64,000 bases of DNA from Ornithodoros turicata (Eukaryota; Arthropoda; Arachnida; Ixodida; Argasidae): the NCBI RefSeq assembly GCF_037126465.1, contig NW_026999401.1, forward strand, positions 766,501 through 830,500, in the 5' to 3' direction. The notes beneath the pieces were generated by a model, which saw only the letters and a list, made by a program, of their open reading frames with translations, made no database searches and was not told the DNA's origin. A program made the translations under genes and the position numbers. Position 1 is the first letter of the stretch, and the number at the start of each line of letters is the position of its first letter. Shown here piece by piece: positions 45,515-56,982 of the stretch.

Positions 45515-45980
45515 ATAAGGTTAATGAACAGGAGGTGGCGTCCTCCACGTAGGGAGAGGTCAGCCGGACCTATGTCGGCTTGCTACGCCCTTGTGGAACC
45601 AAAAAAAACACATAGGTTCCACGCATACACAGGTTCAGTTCCAAATAGTTTTCTGAAGAAATACTCGCCATTGTTTATTGATGCGGAAACAGAAGACACG
45701 TTATTCAAATCTCAAATTGTCTTTGGGAAATATGAATATTTGAATAAAATAAATTCTCGCGTAAATTTCTTGTACTTTCAAAAAAAATTATCGCGGTAAG
45801 AAACATAGTCAGGTGGCAAAGGGTAACGATCTTTATCTGTACCAGTTCAGTTTATGTACGATATTATGGAGGAGTCTCAGATTTTTCCTGCGAGTTTCCA
45901 ATGTGGCCCATTTGAGCATATACTTCAAACGCCGTTACACTTGACGGCCCTTACTATATTTCTACCGGAGATTGGCAGGT
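45515..45980. other. Stretch without recognisable genes
   Basis: Contains a short frame at 45524-45799 (+, MNRRWRPPRRERSAGPMSAC start) with no family resemblance. Confidence 0.35.
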
Positions 45981-45985
45981 TACCC

Positions 45986-46079
45986 TGAGAGAACTGATGT
46001 TCTGAGGCTGGAACAACATAAAAGGGGCAATGACATACAAGGCCTATGTTGTTCCAGCCTCACAACATCAGTTCTCTCA
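45986..46079. repeat. 94-bp hairpin
   Basis: TGAGAGAACTGATGTTCTGA pairs with the complement at 46060-46079, and GGCTGGAACAACAT with ATGTTGTTCCAGCC. Loop at about 46020-46044. Small foldback MITE or hairpin RNA source. Confidence 0.8.
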
Positions 46080-46169
46080 TGTTCAACATTTGCCGCTTCC
46101 GTCGATCCCGTGTATGAATGTGTGTATGAGTGTGCAAAAATGTAAGAGTGAAAGGAGGATGAGTGAGAG

Positions 46170-46305
46170 AGACTGACTGGTTTGTCCCTTCAGATGACGC
46201 ACCCTGGAAGTCGCTGAGAAGGCGTGTTAGCTTAGCTCAATTGGTAGAGCCCTGGACCGGTCCTACAGCTGGCTAACCTTTTCAGTGACTTTCATCTTTC
46301 AAAGT
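46170..46305 (+). repeat. tRNA-like dispersed repeat, copy 2, internally deleted
   Basis: Same order as 42925-43560 without the LINE: GTTTGTCCCTTCAGATGACG, GGCGTGTTAGCTTAGCTCAA, TTGGTAGAGCCCTGGAC, then a jump to TCCTACAGCTGGCTAACC. The anticodon arm and most of the T-arm are deleted. Its acceptor GTTAGCT pairs fully with AGCTGGC (with G-T pairs). Confidence 0.7.
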
Positions 46306-46309
46306 TACC

Positions 46310-47170
46310 CCCCAAAAGGAACTATATAGTGACGAGTTCCGTTACTGAGCTATATACAGGATGTTTCACCTAAAGTGATAAAAAAATTCTAACTTGCGAC
46401 GTACTCACGGGAAGATTGTGGGACTTTCGGCAATTACATTCTGTAAACTTTCGCCACCATTGTAGAAGGCTTTGGACAATTTTGAATTGCGAGAAATTTA
46501 TTTTTGTCAATTGAACTTTGAAAATAGCAGGAGTTTTTTTTTTTTTCTAGTATACTTCACTGGCTTTGCACTGGGCTTTCAGTGGTGACTTAGCTCACCC
46601 TGACGGGAGGAATCACGTGTTACGTGACCTTCTGACGCCATCCAGTCAAACGTTGCCTGCCTGCGTACTGTTGATGAGGACCAAGAAGGCCGAAACAGCT
46701 GTCCAATAAACTTCTACTCGAGAAACGTCATCATGGACTTTGGTAGACACACCGAAACCAAAACAGATCGGAAGAGGAGAGCTGGGTTCCACGAATGGGC
46801 AATTGTTCGCTGCCTCCTATTTATAGAAAAGTAAGACCGAATGTCGCGTCCTTTTCAGAGACCATCGTCATCCCCTGAAGACCGTGGCTTTCGGGCGCGA
46901 CCTTGTTCGCCACTAGCATTGAACGTAGTTCAAATCTACCAAACTCGTGGCGCTGTCGAACATTATGACGTCATTTGTTTACAAACAGGTAGAGGTCTAT
47001 ACCGGCATGGCGACGTTTGACTTACAAACATATGCTATACGTGCAGCCAAAGAGCTCCGCCTACTTCTTTCTTTTTTTTCATAAGCAATCTAGTGGAAGA
47101 CAGGAAGTTCACTGAACAATTGAAGAATCCGACGACGGAGCACAGGCCCTTCATAGGGGCCAATGAGTGC
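46310..47170. other. Stretch without recognisable genes
   Basis: TACAGGATGTTTCACCTAAA at about 46355 looks like one end of a TA-target transposon, but no matching right end was found. The rest is unclassified. Confidence 0.4.
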
Positions 47171-47178
47171 AGCTAAAT

Positions 47179-47499
47179 GGACCATTTCCGACAATACTAT
47201 GCGCATGCCCAGCCCTTGAGTCCGCCATTTTTGAGCGGAAAACATCGCCATGAACCCACCTGCGGGCGACTGTCATGTTCATTGTGGGGAGATAATCCTT
47301 TTCAAGGTTACGCGGACGTTTGAGGTCTGGTAATGAGTACAATACGCTTTCACCTCTTTCCGCATTCTTCTTCCAATCTTCTCTTGCTACTTTCCCACGC
47401 AACGTACGTGCCAGTTCGTAAAGCGTCACCATTATTGGGGGGAAGGACACGATGTTCGACATTCCGCCGCCAGGGGCGACGCGAATATGGAAAAGGTCC
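47179..47499. mobile_element. Short TIR element with AT target duplication, copy 2
   Basis: Reverse-orientation copy of 20946-21258, starting GGACCATTTCC and ending GGAAAAGGTCC, with AT on both sides. Interior words such as CCACGCAACGTACGTGCCAG match throughout. Confidence 0.85.
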
Positions 47500-47524
47500 A
47501 TTGAGCAGCCTCTTGCTCATACGG

Positions 47525-47700
47525 ACAAGCATTTGCGGGCAGTGGTGTGCACATTTCATAAGAATGTGCTGGGTGTTCGCCACGACACCGCAGGTGGAAC
47601 AGAGGATTATGTCACAGCATCTGATCATGCCCTTGAATTTTTGGTGGAATCCACATTTAGGCCGAGTGTAGGCTGGAGGGAGGTAAAATGGCGTAATAAA
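47525..47700 (-). pseudogene. Possible LINE C-terminal zinc-finger fragment
   Basis: Minus strand reads LCSTCGVVANTQHILMKC, similar in form to the C-X2-C ... H-X4-C finger at the end of many LINE ORF2 proteins. The fragment is short and flanked by unrelated sequence, so the call is tentative. Confidence 0.35.
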
Positions 47701-48041
47701 GCGGCAGGGAAAGAAAACGACAAATTTGGGTTTACCGAATACATGAGAGATTGCGCCGTGATGTTCCGGCGCCATTGGTGCAGAGCCAAGAATTGCAGGA
47801 GCTGTCAGGCCTACGCCATGCAGGCATTCGTGCAATTTTACGCAGACACCAAATTGGTGGACACAGTGTGACAGGCTGTGTGTGGTGTGCGAAAGTGTGT
47901 GTGAGTGAGTGACTGGGTGTCATTGTCAGTCATTGTTCTTATTGTAGTTAGCCATTTTTTGTTTATTCTTAGTGATCTGGAGTAGCCGGCTCTCGTAATG
48001 TGTTCCTACTTTTCCTTTTTTTCCCTTATCAACTCAACCCA

Positions 48042-48575
48042 CACTCTAAGAAAAAAAAGGAGTAAAACGGAGAGTAATTGCAGCTTCTACTCCCCTAGTC
48101 TGCAATTACTCCCCATTTTAGTCCCCTAACCCAACATTTATTCCCGACATTTACTCCCATCGACTGCAAATTGTCACTAAACTTCGCGAATGGTCTCCTC
48201 AATGCAACAGTCTACGTATGCAACAGCCCTTGGTCAGTTTGAACGACATAAGGCTGTATAACTCAGCCAGCGTAGGAACTTTCCAGCCACAGAGAGTAAG
48301 AAACAGTTAGCCCATCTTTCTTCGCAAATTGTGCCATATGTATGGCGCAAGATGTCATATCACTCGATATATCACGGTTGACGGTTTGCTTCAAAGTATT
48401 TTCATGCATGCGCACCAATTATGTACCTGGGACTCTTACAACAGCGCGTGAAATGCGGTCTTCACTCTGTGACATTCATTTACTCCCGTGCATTTACTCC
48501 CGAAAGGGACTATTTTTTGTGGCAATGCAATTACTCCCCAAAAGGAGTAACAGTACCCCTTTTTTTCTTAGAGTG
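48042..48575. mobile_element. TIR element with CACTCTAAGAAAAAAA ends and TTACTCC repeats
   Basis: Begins CACTCTAAGAAAAAAAAGGA and ends with CCTTTTTTTCTTAGAGTG. TTACTCCC/GGAGTAA words repeat near both ends. The unique centre of about 250 bp has no gene. Terminal bases resemble MITE family F. Confidence 0.8.
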
Positions 48576-48637
48576 CAGCTCACAAAAAAAAATTAAAAAA
48601 TACTGCAAGTCCGTACAGCTAAGCATGGTAAGAGTAC

Positions 48638-48810
48638 AGTCTTAGAAATTAACTTCACCGCATAGCACGCTCCTAGTCAACCGTCATCTCCACTGAGATC
48701 GTTATCTGTCCTGATTTGTTGAAAACAGGAGGCGTGCGCCTTTTTTTTTTTTGTGTGTGTGTGTGACAATTATGAACAACATAAGTGCCAGCAAAAAGGC
48801 ATACGCAAAT
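48638..48810. mobile_element. Foldback MITE family F, incomplete copy
   Basis: The left arm is present (TTCACCGCATAGCACGCTCC, TTGTTGAAAACAGGAGGCG) with a T12(GT)n expansion in the core. The right arm stops after AAAAAGGCATACGC. Confidence 0.8.
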
Positions 48811-49371
48811 GAGCCGTGACCGGAACTATGCACTTTTCGAGCGCAGAAACGACGCGGCGTCTGCCTCATTTTGGTCGAATAGCGGCCTGTGACGTCAACA
48901 GATCGACGCCTATTGTCCAATCACATTGATAGCTCTAGAGCGCGTGACCCTCTCACGAGGGTTGCCCATGTCGCTCTTTCTGCGCTCGACTAACGAGTAT
49001 ACTGCGCGGTGAATTTCGCAAAGGTTGTACATTTTGATCACGTCGTTAAATAGAAAATGACGTTCCTGACGCTTCAAACTTTGCAGAGTGATAGCCACTC
49101 GCCTTAAGTTATATCTATATTTTTGTCAAATGCTACGACTTCGTAGAGAAAAACGTTATAAGCAAATCAAATTCTCACCGCATGCATTTCCAATGGCGTG
49201 CACATCCCGCAAACCGACATTTTTTCTTCTCATGTACACATCACCACGTATAGGTGGCGCTGAATGGAAACCCTGCATCTGGTCCATCTGGTTGTTTTTT
49301 TTTTTTTATAGGTTTAGCGGTTCGGTTTCGTCTCCAGGCAGCCCTACCAGGCAGCCCGTGGTGGTGTGACG

Positions 49372-49604
49372 CACTCTAAAAACAGAACCTCACGGCATAG
49401 CACCATTGCGAAGAATGATAGGTTTTGCGCTATGATTCGAAGAGAGAGGGGTGCATACGCCATTTTGTGGCAATTTTCATATATCCAAATGACCACAAAA
49501 AGGCGTACGCCCCCTCTCTCTTCGAATCAGAACCGATAACCATATCACTCGAGGCAATGGTTAGCGCACAGCGTGCTATGCGGTGAAGTTTTGTTGTTAG
49601 AGTG
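49372..49604. mobile_element. Foldback MITE family F, CACTCTAAAAAC type copy 2
   Basis: Palindrome starting CACTCTAAAAACAGAACCTC with core AAAAAGGCGTACGCCCCCTC. Pairs with 36180-36438 as a subtype. Confidence 0.85.
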
Positions 49605-50716
49605 CAGGCAGAGGAAAAATGGCGATTCGCGGGCGGTATATAAGCTATAGGAAATGCATGGGGTGAGAAGTTGCTTTGCTTCTAACTCTTTTCTTCACAA
49701 TGATAGCATTTGAAAAATATATGGTTGAAACTTGAGGCGCATGACTACCTGTCTTCGAAGTTTGAAGCGCCAGAGACGTTACGCTGTATTTTTACGGCTG
49801 GATTGAAATGTGTAACCTTTACTAAATTCACCCTGTAACAGGCTCACTTGCGTAGAGAAATTTTGCAATTTATATCCCAACGTATTATTCGTTCTCATCA
49901 CGTTTAATATGAAAGATATGTTTGAATAATGGCTGGCTCCGATTCTGCTAGATCACGTTTCCCAGAAAACATGTAGTTTACAAGTTAATTAATGAACGTT
50001 CTGCAATTAGCCGTCCAGACGCTGCATACACTGTCTTACGGGACACCAAAGTAAAAGAACGGGCATGTTGGAAGTTGATCTGGCATGATGAACTAACACT
50101 GGGAACGGGACAGAGAAATGCGACGGCAGGACAGGTGCTAGACTTGCAACAAAAGAATTTATTGGCAACATAGTATCGTCTTTAAATATCACACTCGGAT
50201 GGTTAACAAGTCATTCACACACTCGTCATCCTTTTCCTTGCCTCACATTTTTAGGAATTTTACTTCGTTATCAAAGAAAGTGTCTAGGAAATGGATCTTA
50301 CACACCGTTGCTCGCTTTTTCTTATTTCGAATGTGTCTATCCTATGTCCTACAGGATGTCCACCTGTTCGCATATCTCGTCTGCAAAAATGACGTCAGCA
50401 CTACTCTCGCAGCTTTTTTGAAGAAAAAAATATGCGTCGAATAAAAAAAAAACACCCTATATAGAGCATTGCTACGTGTTGAAAGGTATTCTACCCTTTC
50501 GCACAGAGCCCTCCCCCATACAAGATGCACAGACCTGTCAGTCGCAAACTGGGTAGCATTTATAACGCAAAAACGAGGAAGAGTAGAAGTAATCATGTGC
50601 CGCGCCCGTGTATGCGGCCGGGCTCCCTGCCCTCGCCTTTTTCGGGAGAGAGAGAAACGGAAACCAGCCCGCGGTCATCTGGACTAGAAGCGACAAAGAA
50701 GGCAATATGAACAGAC
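49605..50716. other. Stretch before the right array, no gene seen
   Basis: Contains AT-rich unique DNA. Similarity to the tRNA array begins at about 50705 (AACAGACAGGTCCC). No gene or repeat recognised. Confidence 0.4.
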
Positions 50717-50788
50717 AGGTCCCACCGAGAGTCGAACTCGGATTGCTGGATTCAGAGTCCAGAGTGCTGACCATTACACCATGGGACC
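50717..50788 (-). tRNA. tRNA-Gln (CTG), right unit 1
   Basis: 72 nt, anticodon loop CTCTGAA, T-arm CCGAG/CTCGG fully paired. Canonical Gln at the array's inner edge. Confidence 0.93.
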
Positions 50789-50794
50789 TCATAT

Positions 50795-50865
50795 TCCGAT
50801 GCGGGGAATCGAATCCGGGCCTCCTGGGTGAAAGCCAGGTATCTTAGCGACTAGACCACACCGGA
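50795..50865 (-). tRNA. tRNA-Glu (TTC), right unit 1, intermediate form
   Basis: Anticodon loop CTTTCAC. The T-arm reads CCGGATTCGATTCCCCG, so G53 is lost but A58 kept. D-arm GTCTAGTCGCTAAGAT as in the degenerate units. It looks like an intermediate between canonical and degenerate forms. Confidence 0.75.
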
Positions 50866-50949
50866 GATGTTTTGAAACGAATGATCGATAGACAAAAGCG
50901 ATTGTGACGAACACAAGCAGTCGCATTTAAAAAAGCAATATGGACAGAC

Positions 50950-53900
50950 AGGTCCCACCTAGAGTCGAACTCGGATTGCTGGATTCAGAGTCCAGAGTGC
51001 TGATCATTACACCATGGGACCTCATATTCCGATGCGGGAACCGAATCCGGGCCTCCTGGGTGAAAGCCAGGTATCTTAGCGACTGGACCACACCGGAGAT
51101 GTTTTGAAACGAATGATCGATAGACAAAAGCGATTGTGACGAACACAAGCAGTCGCATTTAAAAAAGCAATATGGACAGACAGGTCCCACCTAGAGTCGA
51201 ACTCGGATTGCTGGATTCAGAGTCCAGAGTGCTGATCATTACACCATGGGACCTCATATTCCGATGCGGGAACCGAATCCGGGCCTCCTGGGTGAAAGCC
51301 AGGTATCTTAGCGACTAGACCACACCGGAGATGTTTTGAAACGAATGATCGATAGACAAAAGCGATTGTGACGAACACAAGCAGTCGCATTTAAAAAAGC
51401 AATATGGACAGACAGGTCCCACATAGAGTCGAACTCGGATTGCTGGATTCAGAGTCCAGAGTGCTGATCATTACACCATGGGACCTCATATTCCGATGCG
51501 GGAACCGAATCCGGGCCTCCTGGGTGAAAGCCAGGTATCTTAGCGACTAGACCACACCGGAGATGTTTTGAAACGAATGATCGATAGACAAAAGCGATTG
51601 TGACGAACACAAGCAGTCGCATTTAAAAAAGCAATATGGACAGACAGGTCCCACCTAGAGTCGAACTCGGATTGCTGGATTCAGAGTCCAGAGTGCTGAT
51701 CATTACACCATGGGACCTCATATTCCGATGCGGGAACCGAATCCGGGCCTCCTGGGTGAAAGCCAGGTATCTTAGCGACTAGACCACACCGGAGATGTTT
51801 TGAAACGAATGATCGATAGACAAAAGCGATTGTGACGAACACAAGCAGTCGCATTTAAAGAAGCAATATGGACAGACAGGTCCCACCTAGAGTCGAACTC
51901 GGATTGCTGGATTCAGAGTCCAGAGTGCTGATCATTACACCATGGGACCTCATATTCCGATGCGGGAACCGAATCCGGGCCTCCTGGGTGAAAGCCAGGT
52001 ATCTTAGCGACTAGACCACACCGGAGATGTTTTGAAACGAATGATCGATAGACAAAAGCGATTGTGACGAACACAAGCAGTCGCATTTAAAAAAGCAATA
52101 TGGACAGACAGGTCCCACCGAGAGTCGAACTCGGATTGCTGGATTCAGAGTCCAGAGTGCTGATCATTACACCATGGGACCTCATATTCCGATGCGGGAA
52201 CCGAATCCGGGCCTCCTGGGTGAAAGCCAGGTATCTTAGCGACTAGACCACACCGGAGATGTTTTGAAACGAATGATCGATAGACAAAAGCGATTGTGAC
52301 GAACACAAGCAGTCGCATTTAAAAAAGCAATATGGACAGACAGGTCCCACCTAGAGTCGAACTCGGATTGCTGGATTCAGAGTCCAGAGTGCTGATCATT
52401 ACACCATGGGACCTCATATTCCGATGCGGGAACCGAATCCGGGCCTCCTGGGTGAAAGCCAGGTATCTTAGCGACTAGACCACACCGGAGATGTTTTGAA
52501 ACGAATGATCGATAGACAAAAGCGATTGTGACGAACACAAGCAGTCGCATTTAAAAAAGCAATATGGACAGACAGGTCCCACCTAGAGTCGAACTCGGAT
52601 TGCTGGATTCAGAGTCCAGAGTGCTGATCATTACACCATGGGACCTCATATTCCGATGCGGGAACCGAATCCGGGCCTCCTGGGTGAAAGCCAGGTATCT
52701 TAGCGACTAGACCACACCGGAGATGTTTTGAAACGAATGATCGATAGACAAAAGCGATTGTGACGAACACAAGCAGTCGCATTTAAAAAAGCAATATGGA
52801 CAGACAGGTCCCACCTAGAGTCGAACTCGGATTGCTGGATTCAGAGTCCAGAGTGCTGATCATTACACCATGGGACCTCATATTCCGATGCGGGAACCGA
52901 ATCCGGGCCTCCTGGGTGAAAGCCAGGTATCTTAGCGACTAGACCACACCGGAGATGTTTTGAAACGAATGATCGATAGACAAAAGCGATTGTGACGAAC
53001 ACAAGCAGTCGCATTTAAAAAAGCAACATGGACAGACAGGTCCCACCTAGAGTCGAACTCGGATTGCTGGATTCAGAGTCCAGAGTGCTGATCATTACAC
53101 CATGGGACCTCATATTCCGATGCGGGAACCGAATCCGGGCCTCCTGGGTGAAAGCCAGGTATCTTAGCGACTAGACCACACCGGAGATGTTTTGAAACGA
53201 ATGATCGATAGACAAAAGCGATTGTGACGAACACAAGCAGTCGCATTTAAAAAAGCAATATGGACAGACAGGTCCCACCTAGAGTCGAACTCGGATTGCT
53301 GGATTCAGAGTCCAGAGTGCTGATCATTACACCATGGGACCTCATATTCCGATGCGGGAACCGAATCCGGGCCTCCTGGGTGAAAGCCAGGTATCTTAGC
53401 GACTGGACCACACCGGAGATGTTTTGAAACGAATGATCGATAGACAAAAGCGATTGTGACGAACACAAGCAGTCGCATTTAAAAAAGCAATATGGACAGA
53501 CAGGTCCCACCTAGAGTCGAACTCGGATTGCTGGATTCAGAGTCCAGAGTGCTGATCATTACACCATGGGACCTCATATTCCGATGCGGGAACCGAATCC
53601 GGGCCTCCTGGGTGAAAGCCAGGTATCTTAGCGACTGGACCACACCGGAGATGTTTTGAAACGAATGATCGATAGACAAAAGCGATTGTGACGAACACAA
53701 GCAGTCCCATTTAAAAAAGCAATATGGACAGACAGGTCCCACCTAGAGTCGAACTCGGATTGCTGGATTCAGAGTCCAGAGTGCTGATCATTACACCATG
53801 GGACCTCATATTCCGATGCGGGAACCGAATCCGGGCCTCCTGGGTGAAAGCCAGGTATCTTAGCGACTAGACCACACCGGAGATGTTTTGAAACGAATGA

Positions 53901-56898
53901 TCGATAGACAAAAGCGATTGTGACGAACACAAGCAGTCCCATTTAAAAAAGCAATATGGACAGACAGGTCCCACCTAGAGTCGAACTCGGATTGCTGGAT
54001 TCAGAGTCCAGAGTGCTGATCATTACACCATGGGACCTCATATTCCGATGCGGGAACCGAATCCGGGCCTCCTGGGTGAAAGCCAGGTATCTTAGCGACT
54101 AGACCACACCGGAGATGTTTTGAAACGAATGATCGATAGACAAAAGCGATTGTGACGAACACAAGCAGTCGCATTTAAAAAAGCAATATGGACAGACAGG
54201 TCCCACCTAGAGTCGAACTCGGATTGCTGGATTCAGAGTCCAGAGTGCTGATCATTACACCATGGGACCTCATATTCCGATGCGGGAACCGAATCCGGGC
54301 CTCCTGGGTGAAAGCCAGGTATCTTAGCGACTAGACCACACCGGAGATGTTTTGAAACGAATGATCGATAGACAAAAGCGATTGTGACGAACACAAGCAG
54401 TCGCATTTAAAAAAGCAATATGGACAGACAGGTCCCACCTAGAGTCGAACTCGGATTGCTGGATTCAGAGTCCAGAGTGCTGATCATTACACCATGGGAC
54501 CTCATATTCCGATGCGGGAACCGAATCCGGGCCTCCTGGGTGAAAGCCAGGTATCTTAGCGACTAGACCACACCGGAGATGTTTTGAAACGAATGATCGA
54601 TAGACAAAAGCGATTGTGACGAACACAAGCAGTCCCATTTAAAAAAGCAATATGGACAGACAGGTCCCACCTAGAGTCGAACTCGGATTGCTGGATTCAG
54701 AGTCCAGAGTGCTGATCATTACACCATGGGACCTCATATTCCGATGCGGGAACCGAATCCGGGCCTCCTGGGTGAAAGCCAGGTATCTTAGCGACTAGAC
54801 CACACCGGAGATGTTTTGAAACGAATGATCGATAGACAAAAGCGATTGTGACGAACACAAGCAGTCCCATTTAAAAAAGCAATATGGACAGACAGGTCCC
54901 ACCTAGAGTCGAACTCGGATTGCTGGATTCAGAGTCCAGAGTGCTGATCATTACACCATGGGACCTCATATTCCGATGCGGGAACCGAATCCGGGCCTCC
55001 TGGGTGAAAGCCAGGTATCTTAGCGACTAGACCACACCGGAGATGTTTTGAAACGAATGATCGATAGACAAAAGCGATTGTGACGAACACAAGCAGTCGC
55101 ATTTAAAAAAGCAATATGGACAGACAGGTCCCACCTAGAGTCGAACTCGGATTGCTGGATTCAGAGTCCAGAGTGCTGATCATTACACCATGGGACCTCA
55201 TATTCCGATGCGGGAACCGAATCCGGGCCTCCTGGGTGAAAGCCAGGTATCTTAGCGACTAGACCACACCGGAGATGTTTTGAAACGAATGATCGATAGA
55301 CAAAAGCGATTGTGACGAACACAAGCAGTCGCATTTAAAAAAGCAATATGGACAGACAGGTCCCACCTAGAGTCGAACTCGGATTGCTGGATTCAGAGTC
55401 CAGAGTGCTGATCATTACACCATGGGACCTCATATTCCGATGCGGGAACCGAATCCGGGCCTCCTGGGTGAAAGCCAGGTATCTTAGCGACTGGACCACA
55501 CCGGAGATGTTTTGAAACGAATGATCGATAGACAAAAGCGATTGTGACGAACACAAGCAGTCGCATTTAAAAAAGCAATATGGACAGACAGGTCCCACCT
55601 AGAGTCGAACTCGGATTGCTGGATTCAGAGTCCAGAGTGCTGATCATTACACCATGGGACCTCATATTCCGATGCGGGAACCGAATCCGGGCCTCCTGGG
55701 TGAAAGCCAGGTATCTTAGCGACTGGACCACACCGGAGATGTTTTGAAACGAATGATCGATAGACAAAAGCGATTGTGACGAACACAAGCAGTCGCATTT
55801 AAAAAAGCAATATGGACAGACAGGTCCCACCTAGAGTCGAACTCGGATTGCTGGATTCAGAGTCCAGAGTGCTGATCATTACACCATGGGACCTCATATT
55901 CCGATGCGGGAACCGAATCCGGGCCTCCTGGGTGAAAGCCAGGTATCTTAGCGACTAGACCACACCGGAGATGTTTTGAAACGAATGATCGATAGACAAA
56001 AGCGATTGTGACGAACACAAGCAGTCCCATTTAAAAAAAGCAATATGGACAGACAGGTCCCACCTAGAGTCGAACTCGGATTGCTGGATTCAGAGTCCAG
56101 AGTGCTGATCATTACACCATGGGACCTCATATTCCGATGCGGGAACCGAATCCGGGCCTCCTGGGTGAAAGCCAGGTATCTTAGCGACTAGACCACACCG
56201 GAGATGTTTTGAAACGAATGATCGATAGACAAAAGCGATTGTGACGAACACAAGCAGTCGCATTTAAAAAAGCAATATGGACAGACAGGTCCCACCTAGA
56301 GTCGAACTCGGATTGCTGGATTCAGAGTCCAGAGTGCTGATCATTACACCATGGGACCTCATATTCCGATGCGGGAACCGAATCCGGGCCTCCTGGGTGA
56401 AAGCCAGGTATCTTAGCGACTAGACCACACCGGAGATGTTTTGAAACGAATGATCGATAGACAAAAGCGATTGTGACGAACACAAGCAGTCGCATTTAAA
56501 AAAGCAATATGGACAGACAGGTCCCACCTAGAGTCGAACTCGGATTGCTGGATTCAGAGTCCAGAGTGCTGATCATTACACCATGGGACCTCATATTCCG
56601 ATGCGGGAACCGAATCCGGGCCTCCTGGGTGAAAGCCAGGTATCTTAGCGACTGGACCACACCGGAGATGTTTTGAAACGAATGATCGATAGACAAAAGC
56701 GATTGTGACGAACACAAGCAGTCGCATTTAAAAAAGCAATATGGACAGACAGGTCCCACCTAGAGTCGAACTCGGATTGCTGGATTCAGAGTCCAGAGTG
56801 CTGATCATTACACCATGGGACCTCATATTCCGATGCGGGAACCGAATCCGGGCCTCCTGGGTGAAAGCCAGGTATCTTAGCGACTAGACCACACCGGA
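50950..56898 (-). repeat. Degenerate block, units 2-27: 26 Gln(CTG) with T-stem mismatch and 26 damaged Glu(TTC)
   Basis: Gln genes start at 50950, then 51182 and every 232 bp to 55822, then 56055, 56287, 56519 and 56751, each 72 nt. Glu genes start 78 bases after each, 70 nt. The Gln T-stem reads CTAGG instead of CTCGG (one G-A mismatch), except unit 7 (52110), which is fully paired. The Glu T-arm reads CCGGATTCGGTTCCCG: conserved G53 and A58 are replaced and one base is lost. Box B is therefore poor and the tertiary T-loop contacts are broken. The Gln genes may still work. The Glu genes probably do not. Copies are almost identical to each other. Confidence 0.88.
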
Positions 56899-56982
56899 GA
56901 TGTTTTGAAACGAATGATCGATAGACAAAAGCGATTGTGACGAACACAAGCAGTCCCATTTAAAAAAGCAATTTGAACAGAC

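Noticed and set aside
46355..46385. TACAGGATGTTTCACCTAAA as a transposon end.
   Set aside because: No inverted partner could be found within the following several kilobases.
47452..47871. Open frame of 139 codons on the + strand ending FVQFYADTKLVDTV.
   Set aside because: It crosses the end of a transposon at 47499 and has no continuous family resemblance. The minus strand of the same region looks more like a LINE end.
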